Shown here one piece after another: positions 10,729 to 21,846 of a stretch of DNA of 64,000 nucleotides (positions are counted from its first letter, which is position 1; every line of letters starts with the position of its first letter). Made by a program: the position numbers and the translations under genes. This stretch comes from Plantago ovata (taxonomy: Eukaryota > Streptophyta > Magnoliopsida > Lamiales > Plantaginaceae): positions 115,171,547-115,235,546 of the forward strand of contig CM051455.1 of NCBI GenBank assembly GCA_028274465.1, read 5' to 3'. The notes below the pieces were generated by a model. That model saw only the letters and a list, made by a program, of their open reading frames with translations, searched no databases and was not told the DNA's origin.

Positions 10729-12231
10729 TTTGCTTGTCCTCAAGCAACTAAGCTAGACTCTAATCCAAAAAACAATGCAACACATAAAATGGAGTCTCAT
10801 GCCAAATAAAATGAACTAATCTACTGAATCTATCAAAAAACATATGAACAAAAACCATATAAATCAAAACATGAATATAGGTTGAAGAATGCCTCGATTG
10901 ACTCATACACATCCACATGAGCACTTATGTTAAGACAAGATAGTCTCTCGTAACATTCTCTACCTGGACCTAGTCAGTGACGACGTAATGAATCATGTTA
11001 AGATACGAATGGTTGTCCCGTGTCTATGAAACTGAGGACTTACTGCTATTCACCAAGTTAAGACTTTTCCTCAAAGAGGTCGAACTAGTACTGGCTCTCA
11101 TCAAACGAAGGAGGGTTCCCTATAAAAGATAACACTCCCCTATTATACCCATCTCTCAAGCAAAGCCTTAAGATTTTCACCACTTCCTGAATGGCAGGAC
11201 GAGGGTGGTCTAGAACAGATGACACTCAAAAACAAAAGACAAAAAATAGAAAATTACAACACGATTACGAACATTACAAGAATTGGAAAATGAGACACAA
11301 CACTTTGCTAAACTGCTATTTGGCTTTCTTTTTTTGGACCCTTCTTTTCTTTTTTGGGGTCTTTTCTTTTTTTTTTTTTCTTTTTTTCCTTCCAGTTTCT
11401 TTTTTCTTTTTTTTCTTTTTTCCTGGAATTTTTCTTTCTTCTTTTTTTCGATTTTTTTTTGTAGCCAGCAGTAGCATAACGAAAAGGGAAACAAAAATGA
11501 CAAACAACCTCCCCAAACCTATTCGAAAGAATAGGTTGGAGTACAAAAATTACGAGAAAGGAAAAATAAACTCACAACACAGAAATGAAAAAACGAAAAA
11601 CAAGTCTAAAGATAGCGTAACCCCCTCCCCAAACCTATTCGAAAGAATAGGTTATAAACAAAGGATCACACAACCTCACACTACCTCCTTCCTAGGCATT
11701 TAGCAATCTCAAAGCATGGTGAAGACTTGTTGCCTCTTAGGTACATAATTACTCGGGAAAACAACCATAAGACCCTAACATGCATCATCCTATTATAAAG
11801 GCCTTCGTGAACCGCAGTAGAGAAAACACCACTAAGTGATGTCGAGACTACCAAGCCTAACTAAGTGCAATACATAAATGTGACAAGCCAAGCGAGAAAA
11901 ACCTCAAACAAATTCATAGAGATGAAGCATATGATTAATGGCATAGTTAGTTAATTTACCCAATAAAAAAGTTCAAAAATTCGGCAATAAACTCCATATA
12001 AAACATGCAAGACTATCCTAGGAAAGCAGTAAACGTGCAAATGTAAAAAATTTCACGAGTTTATCATAAGCAAGATAAGTATAGAGATAACCAGCGATAA
12101 CCTCCTCCCCAAACCTGAACGTCGTCGCTCATCCCGAACGTCGAAACTGGATTCAAGGTGAGAGCTAATGCTTGTATAAGTGACCTATAATACTCAATCA
12201 AACTCGTGAGAAAACAAAACAACAAAACGCA
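10729..12231 (-). other. 3' non-coding region of C1
   Basis: No gene is seen in these 1.5 kb between integrase and PPT. It holds two AACCTATTC/GAATAGGTT hairpins (11515-11537, 11631-11652), each followed on the minus strand by TTTGGGGAGG. A purine-rich tract on the minus strand spans 11323-11462, and a further AGGTTTGGGGAGG lies at about 12102-12116. The same order recurs in D, G0 and E. Confidence 0.8.
11515..11652 (-). repeat. paired PPT-linked hairpins of C1
   Basis: Two near-identical stem-loops have 9-10 bp stems and 4-base loops, and each is followed on the minus strand by TTTGGGGAGG. They are about 116 bp apart. Confidence 0.85.
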
Positions 12232-13554
12232 CTAACCTTTAGTGGAGGCGGTAAGGGTAAGCTCAAGGTGATCAACCTCCCTTTGATCACTAGATATCTC
12301 GAAGTATGGCTTCACTAGATGGCCATTCACCTTGAAGGTATTTCCCGTCTTTGGATCAAAGAGTTTTACAGCTCCATGGGGAGCAACTTCGATAATTTCG
12401 TATGGTCCATCCCAACGAGTACGGAGCTTTCCAGGAAATAGTCGAAGGCGATAATTAAATACCAAAGCTTTTTGTCCAGGAATCAATTCCTTACGTTCTA
12501 TACCACGATCATGATACTTCTTAGTACGTTCCTTGTAGATCTTGGCATTTTCGTAAGCACCTAGTCGTAATTCATCAAGCTCATCTAGTTGCAACAATCG
12601 TTCCTCGCCAGCTTTTCCCATATCAAGATTGAGTGCCTTTATAGCCCAATATGCCTTGTGTTCCAGTTCTACGGGAAGATGACATGCTTTCCCATACACA
12701 AGTCTGTACGGAGTGGTCCCGATCACCGTCTTGTAGCTAGTCCTGTATGCCCAAAGTGCATCATTCAATTTTCCTGCCCAATCTTTCCTACTAGGCTTCA
12801 CTACTCGCTCCAGGATCTTCTTAATTTGACGGTTGCTGACTTCGACTTGTCCCGATGTCTGTGGGTGATATGGCGTAGCGACAATATGGTGGACGCTGTA
12901 TCTCTTAAGAAGGGAGGCAAACGTTCTATTGACGAAGTGTGACCCTCCATCACTGATGATTGTCCTAGGGCACCCAAATCTAGAGAATATTACCTCCTTC
13001 AAGAACTTCATAAACACTGAGCCGTCATTTGTTTTTGTAGGAATTGCCTCCACCCATTTAGTCACATAATCCACTGCAACAAGAATGTATACATAGCCTC
13101 CAATTGATGGAAATGGTCCCATGAAATCAATGCCCCATACATCGAAAGGTTCTACCAATAGATTCCCTTGAAGGGGCATTTCATCTTTCTTGCCAATACT
13201 ACCACCTCGTTGACATGGGTCACAATTCTTCACAAAACTTCGAGCATCTTTGTATATTGTTGGCCAGAAAAATCCTGCTTGCAGTACCTTGCGAGCTGTT
13301 TTCAACCCACTATAGTGTCCCCCACAATTAAGCTCATGGCAATGACTCAGAACACTTTGTTGCTCTTCTTGTGGCACGCATCTCCTTAGAATCCCATCAG
13401 CTCCTTCCTTGAATAGATGCGGATCATCCCATATGTAAGTCCTGCAACGCTTGGCAAGAGCTCTCTTGTCTGAGGCTGAAAAGTTAGTGGGGCAAACATT
13501 CATAGCCAAATAGTTTACAATATCTGCATACCATGGCTCTTCATTAGCCTTCAT
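12232..13554 (-). CDS. C1 integrase
   Basis: The 440-aa frame has an HHCC zinc-binding region ([19 protein letters not shown] ... NCDPC, about residues 70-115). It also has the catalytic core with [30 protein letters not shown] and [16 protein letters not shown], and the C-terminal [15 protein letters not shown] block. Integrase inserts the DNA copy into the genome. It abuts the RT-RNase H frame. Fossil element, but this frame is long and open. Confidence 0.93.
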   Translation of the reverse strand: MKANEEPWYADIVNYLAMNVCPTNFSASDKRALAKRCRTYIWDDPHLFKEGADGILRRCVPQEEQQSVLSHCHELNCGGHYSGLKTARKVLQAGFFWPTIYKDARSFVKNCDPCQRGGSIGKKDEMPLQGNLLVEPFDVWGIDFMGPFPSIGGYVYILVAVDYVTKWVEAIPTKTNDGSVFMKFLKEVIFSRFGCPRTIISDGGSHFVNRTFASLLKRYSVHHIVATPYHPQTSGQVEVSNRQIKKILERVVKPSRKDWAGKLNDALWAYRTSYKTVIGTTPYRLVYGKACHLPVELEHKAYWAIKALNLDMGKAGEERLLQLDELDELRLGAYENAKIYKERTKKYHDRGIERKELIPGQKALVFNYRLRLFPGKLRTRWDGPYEIIEVAPHGAVKLFDPKTGNTFKVNGHLVKPYFEISSDQREVDHLELTLTASTKG

Positions 13555-14627
13555 TAAGTGCTCATCAGGGAGGTCCTCATTGATGGGTATCGAATAGGGA
13601 TATTAGGTATTCTAGATAAATGATCTGCTACTAAATTTTCCCTACCAGCTCTATCCACTATGGTCAAATCAAAGTCTTGCAGCAAAAGGACACAACGGAT
13701 TAATCTAGGCTTAGAATCTTGCTTAGCTATCAAATGTCTCAAAGCAGCATGATCAATATGGACATTCATAGGATGGCCAATTAAATAAGACCTAAACTTT
13801 TGTAAAGCAAAGACAACAGCTAAAAATTCCTTTTCAGTAGTTGTATAATTAACTTGTGCAGAGTCTAGAGTCTTACTAACATAATAAATCACACGATATT
13901 GTTTATCAACTTTTTGGCATAAAACAGCACCCATAGCAAAATTCGAAGCATCACACATAATCTCAAAAGGAAGATTCCAGTCAGGCGGCACAACAATGGG
14001 AGCAGAAACAAGCTTTTCCTTAAGGGTATTAAAAGAAACTAAGCATTCATTAGAGAAATTGAAAACCACATCTTTTGCAAGCAAGCTACTTAAAGGTTTA
14101 GCAATTTTCGAAAAATCTTTAATAAACCTCCTATGAAAACCTACATGGCCAAGAAAAGATTGCAATTCTTTCACACAAGTAGGTGGGGGAAGTTTTTCAA
14201 TGATTTCGATCTTAGCCTTGTATACCTCAATACCTCTTTCAGAAACTACATGTCCTAGAACAATGCCTTCTCTAACCATATAATGACTCTTCTCCCAGCT
14301 TAAGGTCAAGTTGCATTCAATGCACCTTTTCAAAACAAGATCTAATCTTTGCAAGCATTCATCAAACGAATCACCAAAAAGGGAAAAATCATCCATGAAA
14401 ACTTCAACAAATTTAGTTACCATGTCAGAGAAAACAGAAAGCATGCACCTTTGAAAAGTGGCGGGAGCGTTGCATAGTCGAAATGGCATCCTCCTATAGG
14501 CAAATGTTCCGAATGGGCAAGTGAATGTCGTCTTCTCCTGATCCTCCGGTGCAATCGGAATCTGGTAGAAACCTGATAAACCATCAAGAAAACAATAAAA
14601 CTTCCGCCCCGCAAGGCGGTTTAGCAT
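13554..14627 (-). CDS. C1 reverse transcriptase-RNase H
   Basis: The 357-aa frame includes [37 protein letters not shown], the active-site [41 protein letters not shown] and the RNase H start [16 protein letters not shown]. The wording is typical of Athila. The N-terminal RT segment is at 14735-15115. Confidence 0.93.
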   Translation of the reverse strand: MLNRLAGRKFYCFLDGLSGFYQIPIAPEDQEKTTFTCPFGTFAYRRMPFRLCNAPATFQRCMLSVFSDMVTKFVEVFMDDFSLFGDSFDECLQRLDLVLKRCIECNLTLSWEKSHYMVREGIVLGHVVSERGIEVYKAKIEIIEKLPPPTCVKELQSFLGHVGFHRRFIKDFSKIAKPLSSLLAKDVVFNFSNECLVSFNTLKEKLVSAPIVVPPDWNLPFEIMCDASNFAMGAVLCQKVDKQYRVIYYVSKTLDSAQVNYTTTEKEFLAVVFALQKFRSYLIGHPMNVHIDHAALRHLIAKQDSKPRLIRCVLLLQDFDLTIVDRAGRENLVADHLSRIPNIPIRYPSMRTSLMST

Positions 14628-14734
14628 TTCATCTATAAATGGTCTTTCTTAGTGGCGGCATTTAATCTTCTATAGTCAATGCACATCCGCCATCCAGTGG
14701 TCTTCCTAACCGGTACCAATTCTCCCTTCTCATT

Positions 14735-15115
14735 CTATTCCCCCGTGACTCCTGATTTCTTAGGAACTACATGTACCGGGCTCACCCATCGACTATCAGG
14801 AATGGGGTAAATCATATCAGCATCTAGCAACTTGATCACTTCTTTCTTTACCACCTCCTGCATGGCTGGATTTATCCGTCGCTGAGGTTGCCTAACGGGT
14901 TTGGCATCTTGCTCTAGAGTGATGTTATGCACGCACCGTGTAGGGCTAATTCCTTTGATATCACTGATCCCCCATCCTATAGCTGCGGAATTTTCCTTCA
15001 ATACTTCAATCAGCTTACTTTCTTCATTGTCGGAGAGATGTGAGGAGACAATTACAGGCTTCTTCTGATTTTCTCCTAAGTACACATACTTGAGGTGCGC
15101 AGGAAGCGGTTTCAA
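14735..15115 (-). CDS. C1 reverse transcriptase, N-terminal segment
   Basis: This includes LPAHLKYVYLGENQKKPVIV, QPQRRINPAMQEVVKKEVIKLLDADMIYPI and WVSPVHVVPKKSG, the conserved start of Gypsy RT. It belongs to the same polyprotein as the next entry downstream on the minus strand. Fossil. Confidence 0.88.
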   Translation of the reverse strand: MKPLPAHLKYVYLGENQKKPVIVSSHLSDNEESKLIEVLKENSAAIGWGISDIKGISPTRCVHNITLEQDAKPVRQPQRRINPAMQEVVKKEVIKLLDADMIYPIPDSRWVSPVHVVPKKSGVTGE

Positions 15116-15252
15116 TTCTAAGCTAGGTTCTTCAGGAAACCTACTTTCTTCCTCTTCTTCATCTAAAGGTTTACCTCCTCTCCTGCGGGAATTTCTGGGG
15201 TGCTATCCATTATTTCAACTAGTTCCCTTGCTTCTTCGGTCATGTAGCACGT

Positions 15253-16100
15253 CTAAGTTTGTATTGTCAGTGCCTCCTCAAGTGGTTCACGATTACCATG
15301 GCAATGATGAAATTCGGGAATCACGGACTCATAGCAATCGACAAATTTTAACTCCTCCGTGACTTCCTTATCTCCGATGCTACATCCTACCAACTCAATC
15401 TTCTCGCCCATTACCTCCATGGTTATTTTCTTGCCCTTAAGTTCAAGGCATGTGTTGGTAGTTGCCATGAATGGTCTCCCAAGTAGTACTACGTGCTCAC
15501 GGATATGGCCTCGTCTACGGACTTCATTATTACAAAATCAGCTGGGATTATCAATTTGTCCACCTTCACAAGGATGTCTTCTATTATCCCGACCGGCCTC
15601 TTCACACTTTGGTCTGCCATTTGGACGACCATATCAGTTGGTGTCAATTCTCCGAGTTCCAGGGCCTTGTACACTGAATAGGGCATTAAGTTAATGCTAG
15701 CTCCTAAGTCAAGCATTGCCTTCGTAGTTCGTCCATTCCCTAAGGCGATGTCGATGATGAAACTTCCAGGATCCTTTTTCTTCACGGGCAATCCGGCAAT
15801 TGAGTTGACCGTTTCAACCCCATTTACTTCCTTTCCTGAAGTAACCCTTTTGTTCTTGATCTCACGAAAGAATTTCGTATAAGCTGGAATGTTTTGGATT
15901 AACTCCAAGAGAGGCACATTGAGTTCCACATTCGACAGGCGTTGGAATAGGGGTGATTCTTGAATATCCTTCTTGGCTGGCTTGATCCGACTTGGGAATG
16001 GTACATGTGGCTTCGGAGGCACATATGGATTGGCAGATTTGTGAAGTTCCCCTGGCGTACTAGTCCCTACCTCGACTTCGTCATCACCTATGTCTACCAC
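15253..16100 (-). CDS. C1 aspartic protease region
   Basis: The frame 15489-16100 contains the retropepsin-like segment AMLDLGASINLMPYSVYKAL followed by VVQMADQSVKRPVGIIEDILVKV. A further short frame reaches 15253. Upstream text (LFQRLSNVELNVPLLELIQNIPAYTKFFREI) is the usual Athila linker before protease. It sits between Gag and RT in the standard Gypsy order. Fossil. Confidence 0.82.
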
Positions 16101-16376
16101 AGATGGTCTTGGTTCATCATTCCTTCCCGGAACTTCTTGAGGTTCATCATTCCTTCCCGAAACTTCGTCATCACCTATGTCCTGTATTTTCGGTCCCAGT
16201 AGATTCTATCCGTTTAGGACGCACGAAGTTAGGAATTTTGGTCATCTTGCCTCCACGGAGTAGTAGATTCACCTCTTCGCACTCATTCTCCTTGGTAGTA
16301 ACAGCTGGAAGTGGCTCGGGATCAGTTTCAGGTGTCACATCGGGAGGACTGGGGTCGTCCGATTCCCTGGGGTTGG

Positions 16377-16391
16377 GGGGCGATTCGCCCC
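16377..16391. repeat. single GCG-NNN-CGC hairpin in the gag-protease region of C1
   Basis: GGGGCG-ATT-CGCCCC lies between the gag and protease frames. It is the same hairpin type as in the C1 LTRs. Confidence 0.7.
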
Positions 16392-16411
16392 TACCTCGGG
16401 TGGTTTGCTCA

Positions 16412-17362
16412 CTACTTCCAGGGGGTGTCCTCGACTGCTTTACCGCACCTTTCGCACTTCAATAGGATAAGCTCCTTGATTAGTTGCTCAGTTACTTCGA
16501 CCGCTTCAAAAGCCTTCTCGATGCGAAGATTGTTCTCAGCTTGCCCTGCGTGTGCTATCTCGAAAACACTCTCAATGGCTTTAATCCCTGCGTAAAACGC
16601 AAGTTCCTCCTCCTCACTGATGTCTTCGTCCTCAGAATATCCTTTGCATAACCCGTCAGTTTCGCCTTGATTTGAATATATGTTGGTGACTTCATTCGAC
16701 ATTATCTTCTCGGATTGTGCGGATCCATTGGCGTACTTTTGAAAGACCTTCTCTGCCTCTTCAACTGTACATTCTTCTAAACCTCCACACATCCCATCCA
16801 CTTGAAGCCTAACTTCATCACGTAGTCCACCAACAAAAAACCAAATCAGCTCCCCGTCGTCGAAACGGTGGTGGGGGCACTCACGTTTATACAGCTCAAA
16901 ACGTTCATAGGTGTCACAGAACCGCTCGTATTCTCCTTGCTTGAAGTGTTCGATCTGATTCCGCAGTGCAATCGTCTCATGGTAAGGCATGAAACGTGCC
17001 AAGAACTCCTCTACTACTTGGCTCCAGGTCTTCAGTGATCCTGGTGCTAACCTTGCTATCCAAATCCTCGGTTCATATCCCAGAGCAAAAGAAAATAATT
17101 TCCTACATAATTGGTCCTCAGTGAACCCCTTTGCTGGAACTTTTGCTATTTCTTCCTCATAGGACCTGATGAAGCTTAACGGATTCATCCCTACTCCATC
17201 TTCGAACCTTGGAATCCTTCTCACTATAGAACTTGTTACCTCATATCCCGATAACTCTTCTTCCAAGTATATAGCTGACCCTCTCTTGACTTGCGAGAAC
17301 ATAGGTGTCAAGCGAGCTTTTAAGGTCGTCATACCTGGAGATCTGGAACAGGAGTAACTCAA
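16412..17362 (-). CDS. C1 Gag
   Basis: The 316-aa frame begins MSYSCSRSPG, the same opening as G0 Gag, and contains IPRFEDGVGMNPLSFIRSYEEEI, LAPGSLKTWSQVVEEFLARF and CPHHRFDDGELIWFFVGGL, the plant Gypsy Gag core. It lies about 180 bp after the primer-binding site. Gag builds the particle. Fossil element; this frame is open. Confidence 0.88.
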   Translation of the reverse strand: MSYSCSRSPGMTTLKARLTPMFSQVKRGSAIYLEEELSGYEVTSSIVRRIPRFEDGVGMNPLSFIRSYEEEIAKVPAKGFTEDQLCRKLFSFALGYEPRIWIARLAPGSLKTWSQVVEEFLARFMPYHETIALRNQIEHFKQGEYERFCDTYERFELYKRECPHHRFDDGELIWFFVGGLRDEVRLQVDGMCGGLEECTVEEAEKVFQKYANGSAQSEKIMSNEVTNIYSNQGETDGLCKGYSEDEDISEEEELAFYAGIKAIESVFEIAHAGQAENNLRIEKAFEAVEVTEQLIKELILLKCERCGKAVEDTPWK

Positions 17363-17538
17363 AACTGAAAATTAGCCTCGTTAGAAATTTCGAAAATCGA
17401 GAAAATTTCTAGAAATCAAATACTACTAAGACTAGGAAAGGAGTATTAGAGAGAGATTAAAAAGGAAAACTGAAACTACTAGAACTAGGAATTGAATGCT
17501 GAAAATATAAACAAATTAAACAGAAAAAAGGAGTATAG

Positions 17539-17556
17539 TCCCCGACAACGGCGCCA
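17539..17556 (-). other. primer-binding site of C1 (tRNA-Asp type)
   Basis: The minus strand reads TGGCGCCGTTGTCGGGGA, four bases after the LTR. Confidence 0.8.
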
Positions 17557-17559
17557 ATT

Positions 17560-18813
17560 TGATGATCGCGGGATTGTCGGGTCCCGATTAATCAAATAAA
17601 TTTGTTATTTAGCCAAAGGCAATTCACAACTACAACGAAAACCGTAGAGTAGCAGTAGAATAACCTCGAGTGTCGATCTCTAAGGACTATAACTAGCTTT
17701 ATCTAATCTAATTTAGAATATAGAACAGCAAACGGTTTAACAAAGATTTTTCTTAACGGATAATGGAGATTGGTGATAGTATAGTCCTTCAAAGCATAAC
17801 GGGTTAATAATCATGCATAAATTCCTCGGTTTTGCATGGAGATCTTTGATCAATGAATTGTCCAGTTGTAATTATCAAACACTACGAAGATATAGATTTT
17901 GATAGGTCAAAGACCAATGAATTGTCCAATTGTGTGCAATAATTAATCAACAATACGAAGATAGAGATTTAGATAGATCAAAGAAATAAAGCAATAACAC
18001 GGAGTATAATGCGCGATATAGCCATTAGCATAATTATCAACCCTTCGCTAAGAATTCACATACTATCACCAATGAGAAGTTTAGCTACTCATAGTTGTCA
18101 TGCAATCAACAGAAATCATAGAAGAAAACATGTTGAAAGATATATAAAAATAAGTAGAAAACCTGTAAGATACAATGTTACCGAAGGTTGTCAGTCTCCG
18201 AAGAATCGCGATATTACAAGCTCCAAACTGCTATGAAAAAGTATCTCCTAAGCTATGAACCCCCAGAACAGGCTCTGGGAAGTTCCTACCTAAAACTACA
18301 GAGAAAGGTGAGAGAAAAGGTCTGGAAAAGTATGAAAATCGGAGAAAAACTGAGCAACTATATATAGGCTACGAATTTGTGTGGGGCGAAGGGCCCCACA
18401 CACCGGGCGACTCGCCTGGTGTGGGGCGACTCGCCTCACATCCCGGGCGATTCGCCCTGGAGTAAAACTCGGGAAATGACGCGTTTTCGACGCGTTTTTG
18501 GATTTCTTCCCCTTTTCGGACTCGGTTTCTGACTTCTAGTGGCCTTCTACCCTCCAGATTCGACCCCTAGACTTCAAATCCTATCCGGAAACCTTCAGAT
18601 ACTCCAATTAGGCTTCTGGAACACCAATTCCTTGTCTACTTCAATATAATTGCCCGGAAATCCTCGTTTTTAACCAAAACCTGTAAAATAAAGACTAAAG
18701 GGAAACGTGACACTATTCTAATAAAATGCACTAAAATATAGCTAAATTAACATAGAGGATAGCTAAAATAGGTGAGAAAGACTCGAATGAAAGTGTAAAA
18801 TACACATTCATCA
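17560..18813 (-). repeat. 5' LTR of C1
   Basis: The LTR is 1254 bp and matches 9456-10710 with about 23 differences by eye. It includes a hairpin cluster at 18378-18460. Confidence 0.93.
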
Positions 18814-18818
18814 TGCAT

Positions 18819-18962
18819 CTGCCAGATCTCATAATCATAGTAGGCAGCTATCGCAAGTAGAATTCGAATGGACTTCAATTTTGCTAACGGTGAAAAGGTT
18901 TCATCGTAATCGATGCCATACCTTTGCGTGTAGCCTTTCGCCACAAGTCTAGCCTTGTGCGT
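18819..18962 (-). CDS. Copia B reverse transcriptase, N-terminal part between two insertions
   Basis: This stretch encodes [11 protein letters not shown] and [20 protein letters not shown], the first RT blocks of Copia. It is bounded on the left by C1 and on the right by D. Fossil. Confidence 0.88.
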
Positions 18963-20366
18963 TGATGAACGTATTTTTGACGCGTTCATCTTGTCTTTTT
19001 TACCTTCTTTTGCTATCTTTTAGCCTTGTTTTTTGGTTAGTTTTGAAGAATAGTGTCACGTTTATTGTTTTCTGCATTTTCAGGCACTTAGGAACGAAAT
19101 GGCGTTTTTGGAGCTAAAAACGAGCTTTTTTGATAGAAAATGGCCCCGTTGAAGTTTCTTGATCTCCACGGCTTGTTCGTGAGTGCTTGAGCATCAATAA
19201 GCATTGAGAAGGATGAGTCCAAGGCACCCGAGGGCCGTACGAGGGCAAAAAGAATGAGTTGGAAGACAAAAATCTGCCCAGGAGCCAAGCTAAGCGCCTG
19301 GAATAGTGAAGCGCTCCGCTTCATTTTCCAGTAGTTTTGGCACAGCAGCCAAGCGAAGCGCTTGGAGGGCCCAAGCACTTCGCTTGCCAAGCGCTCCGCT
19401 TGGCCTCTCCAAGCGGTCCGCTTGGCAGCGGTTACGTTTTCGGATTTTCCTTCTTAAATCTGATCTTCAGTTACTTTTTCCATACTTTTGATCATTGGCT
19501 TCGTTTTGGCAGAGCTCCTAAGCCCCAAAACTCAGAGAAAACTAAGATTACATTGTATTTTAGATTGGATTAAAGGTTTTGGCATAGGATTGCATCCATT
19601 GTTTCATCTACGGAGAGGTCTTCATCAATACCCACCGATTAGTGACAGCTTGGTGGTAACATTGTATCATTATCTCTTGTCTAGTAGTTTGATTTGATGT
19701 ATTCTATTTACAATTCATATGATTTGATGTCTATGTTGATGAATATGGGTAGCTAAATCCTTTGTGTTGGTGGTAGAATGTAGAATATGCATGCTATGGG
19801 TTATGTTTATGCTTACATGAGGTTGTGAGTCAATCTTGCTGCAAATTCCTTCATATGATTCTTAGTTGCCTATAAAATATATTCGAATTGAGTATAGTGA
19901 CAAACTCGTTGGTCAATGAAAGCTATAGGATTGTATGTTAGAGATTTGCAGCATGCTAGATAAATGGTGTTAGTGACAAGCACCTCTAAATTATTGATAG
20001 TGACCTTTCATGATGTGTGTCTTGAAAGTTACCTAGACGAGTTGCTTAGAAGACTTGATCGAAGGTTTTACGCACTGAACTTGTGAGCATATTCGTAACC
20101 CATGCATGTGTATTTGATTTCTACCACCAACCGTTTTCCAAACTTGATTACAACAATCTGATTTCTCGTTGCTTTGTTCTAAGAAAACAATTCTATAAAC
20201 ACTTGAACACGTTGTCTGAAATAACTAGCAAAAACCACAAACAAAGCCACGTTAGGTCCCGAGAGAACGACACTCGGGGAAAACTTGCCATTGCACTCTA
20301 GTTTGTGTAGTGATAAGTGTTCTTTGGCTATTAAACAAATTTAATTGGTGAAAAACGACATCATCA
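18963..20366 (+). repeat. 5' LTR of D
   Basis: The ends are TGATGAACG and CATCATCA. A cluster of CCAAGCG-NNN-CGCTTGG hairpins spans 19278-19425. Confidence 0.95.
19278..19425. repeat. GCG-NNN-CGC hairpin cluster in D 5' LTR
   Basis: Perfect 7-bp-stem triloop hairpins are CCAAGCGAAGCGCTTGG (19349-19365), CCAAGCGCTCCGCTTGG (19387-19403) and CCAAGCGGTCCGCTTGG (19409-19425), plus GAAGCG-CTC-CGCTTC just before. The 3' LTR repeats them at 25205-25281. Confidence 0.88.
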
Positions 20367-20369
20367 ATT

Positions 20370-20387
20370 TGGCGCCGCTGCCGGGGA
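20370..20387 (+). other. primer-binding site of D (tRNA-Asp type)
   Basis: TGGCGCCGCTGCCGGGGA lies three bases after the 5' LTR. Confidence 0.85.
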
Positions 20388-20510
20388 CTTAACTCCTTTG
20401 GTTGGTGTTTTTGTTTTGGTTTTTTCAGCCAACATCTCTTCTTTGCCTTATTTCTGTCTTTTGTTTCTTTTTAACTTGGAAACTCACTACTCTTCATTTC
20501 AGGTGAGTGC

Positions 20511-21837
20511 ATGCCTAGAACCCGAACGGGTAGACCTATTATTGAACCTTTTGTAGACGAGATCGATCGTTTGTTTCAAAGGAGAAGGAGGAATTTGAAT
20601 CTCGAGTTTGAAGAAGTAGCATCTAGAGCTTCCACTTCTGGTATTCGGGAAAAGTCTTCTTCTTATCTTTTGGAGCCAATTCTTGAATCTGTTTTCTTGG
20701 AAGGTGAAATGGCGGAGCGGCCTATACGTACACTTACTAAGCCTACGGTTGGGGCTAGAGGACCAGCAATTGTCCTCAATGATGCCACAAGGAACTTGGA
20801 GATCAAGAATCATATGTTTCAACAACTTCCCAAATTCTATGGGATGGCTAATGAGGACGTGATTGGGTACTTGAATGAGCTCGAGAATTTTGTTCTCCAT
20901 CTTGGGCGACCAGGAGCTGGTGTTACGGATGATGATCTCCGTATGAAGGTCTTTCCTATGGGGCTAGGTGATCGTGCAAAGGCTTGGCTTAACACTTTGG
21001 AGGCCGGTTCTTTGACAACATGGGATCTTTGTTTTGATAAGTTCACGGAGCGTTACTACCCCGTTTCCAAGACGATGGCTATGAAGAGCCAAATTAGCTC
21101 CTTCGAGCAGAGGTATGATGAGGCTTTCCACGAGGCCTATGATCGATTCATGGGGTTGCATCATCGATGCCCATTATCACGGGTATGATAAAGGTCAGCT
21201 TCTCCAATTCTTTTACAATGGTTTACATCCCGAGATTCAATCTCAAGTGGATAGTATTTTTGGAGGTAATATGGGGGAGTTGCTTCCTTCTCAAGCTCAA
21301 GTGAAGCTGGACATGATGTACCGAAATTCCCAAAACCGGAATGTGAGGGCTCGTGTGCTCCAATAGGAGCAAAGAGGTGAGGCCAAGGTAGTGGTAGAAC
21401 AAGATGCCTTCGATGGGTTCGCCCATGAAGTGAAGCAAGCTTTGAGGCAAAGCGTTCCTTCTCCTTCTACGGAAGTTTGTGGTGTGTGCAAGAACTATGG
21501 GCACCCGGCCTATTTATGCCGTTCTGAATTTGCTAGAGAGCAATATATCACGAACAATGTCCGTCAAGAAGTGTATGCTGCTGAGGGAGAGCAAGTAGTT
21601 GGAGATGTGAACTACGGACAAGGATATGGCAATATGAGGCCACAATACCGCGGGGGACAAGGACCACGAGGTGGGTACCAGAATCAAGGCAACCGTGGTT
21701 ATGTCCACAACCCGGACCAATATGCCTATGGTCCACATCAAGATCGAAGCCGTCGCAGCTATGGGAACAACTGGTATGAAGGAGCACCACCTTCTAATCC
21801 TACACCTCCACCTCAGGTTGCTAGTTCGGGACCGTAA
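20511..21837 (+). CDS. D Gag with zinc knuckle
   Basis: The region begins MPRTRTGRPIIEPF and has a core closely matching G0 (EIKNHMFQQLPKFYGM, LEAGSLTTWDLCF, a QLLQFFYNGLHPE block). It ends with a CX2CX4HX4C knuckle (CGVCKNYGHPAYLC) followed by a Gly/Tyr/Arg-rich tail. It lies 120 bp after the primer-binding site. Gag and knuckle are expected to package element RNA. Fossil gene with a few breaks. Confidence 0.85.
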
Positions 21838-21846
21838 GGTGGAGGG

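Larger units (their letters stand above)
9456..18813 (-). mobile_element. Athila-type Gypsy element C1, full complement of domains
   Basis: C1 is a minus-strand Ty3/Gypsy element of 9358 bp with LTRs 9456-10710 and 17560-18813. It has a tRNA-Asp-type primer-binding site, gag, protease, RT-RNase H and integrase in that order, a 1.5 kb 3' non-coding region, and a PPT. Flanks TCCAT (9451-9455) and TGCAT (18814-18818) are a one-mismatch TSD. The LTRs differ at roughly 23 sites by eye (about 1.8%), suggesting insertion within about the last 1-1.5 million years under usual plant rates. It carries only a few breaks. The RT sequence and primer-binding site point to Athila. Confidence 0.93.

Noticed and set aside
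11191-11703. Phe/Lys-rich ORFs on both strands
   Set aside because: Produced by the homopurine/homopyrimidine tract, not by coding sequence. The same applies near 24100, 36250 and 38950.
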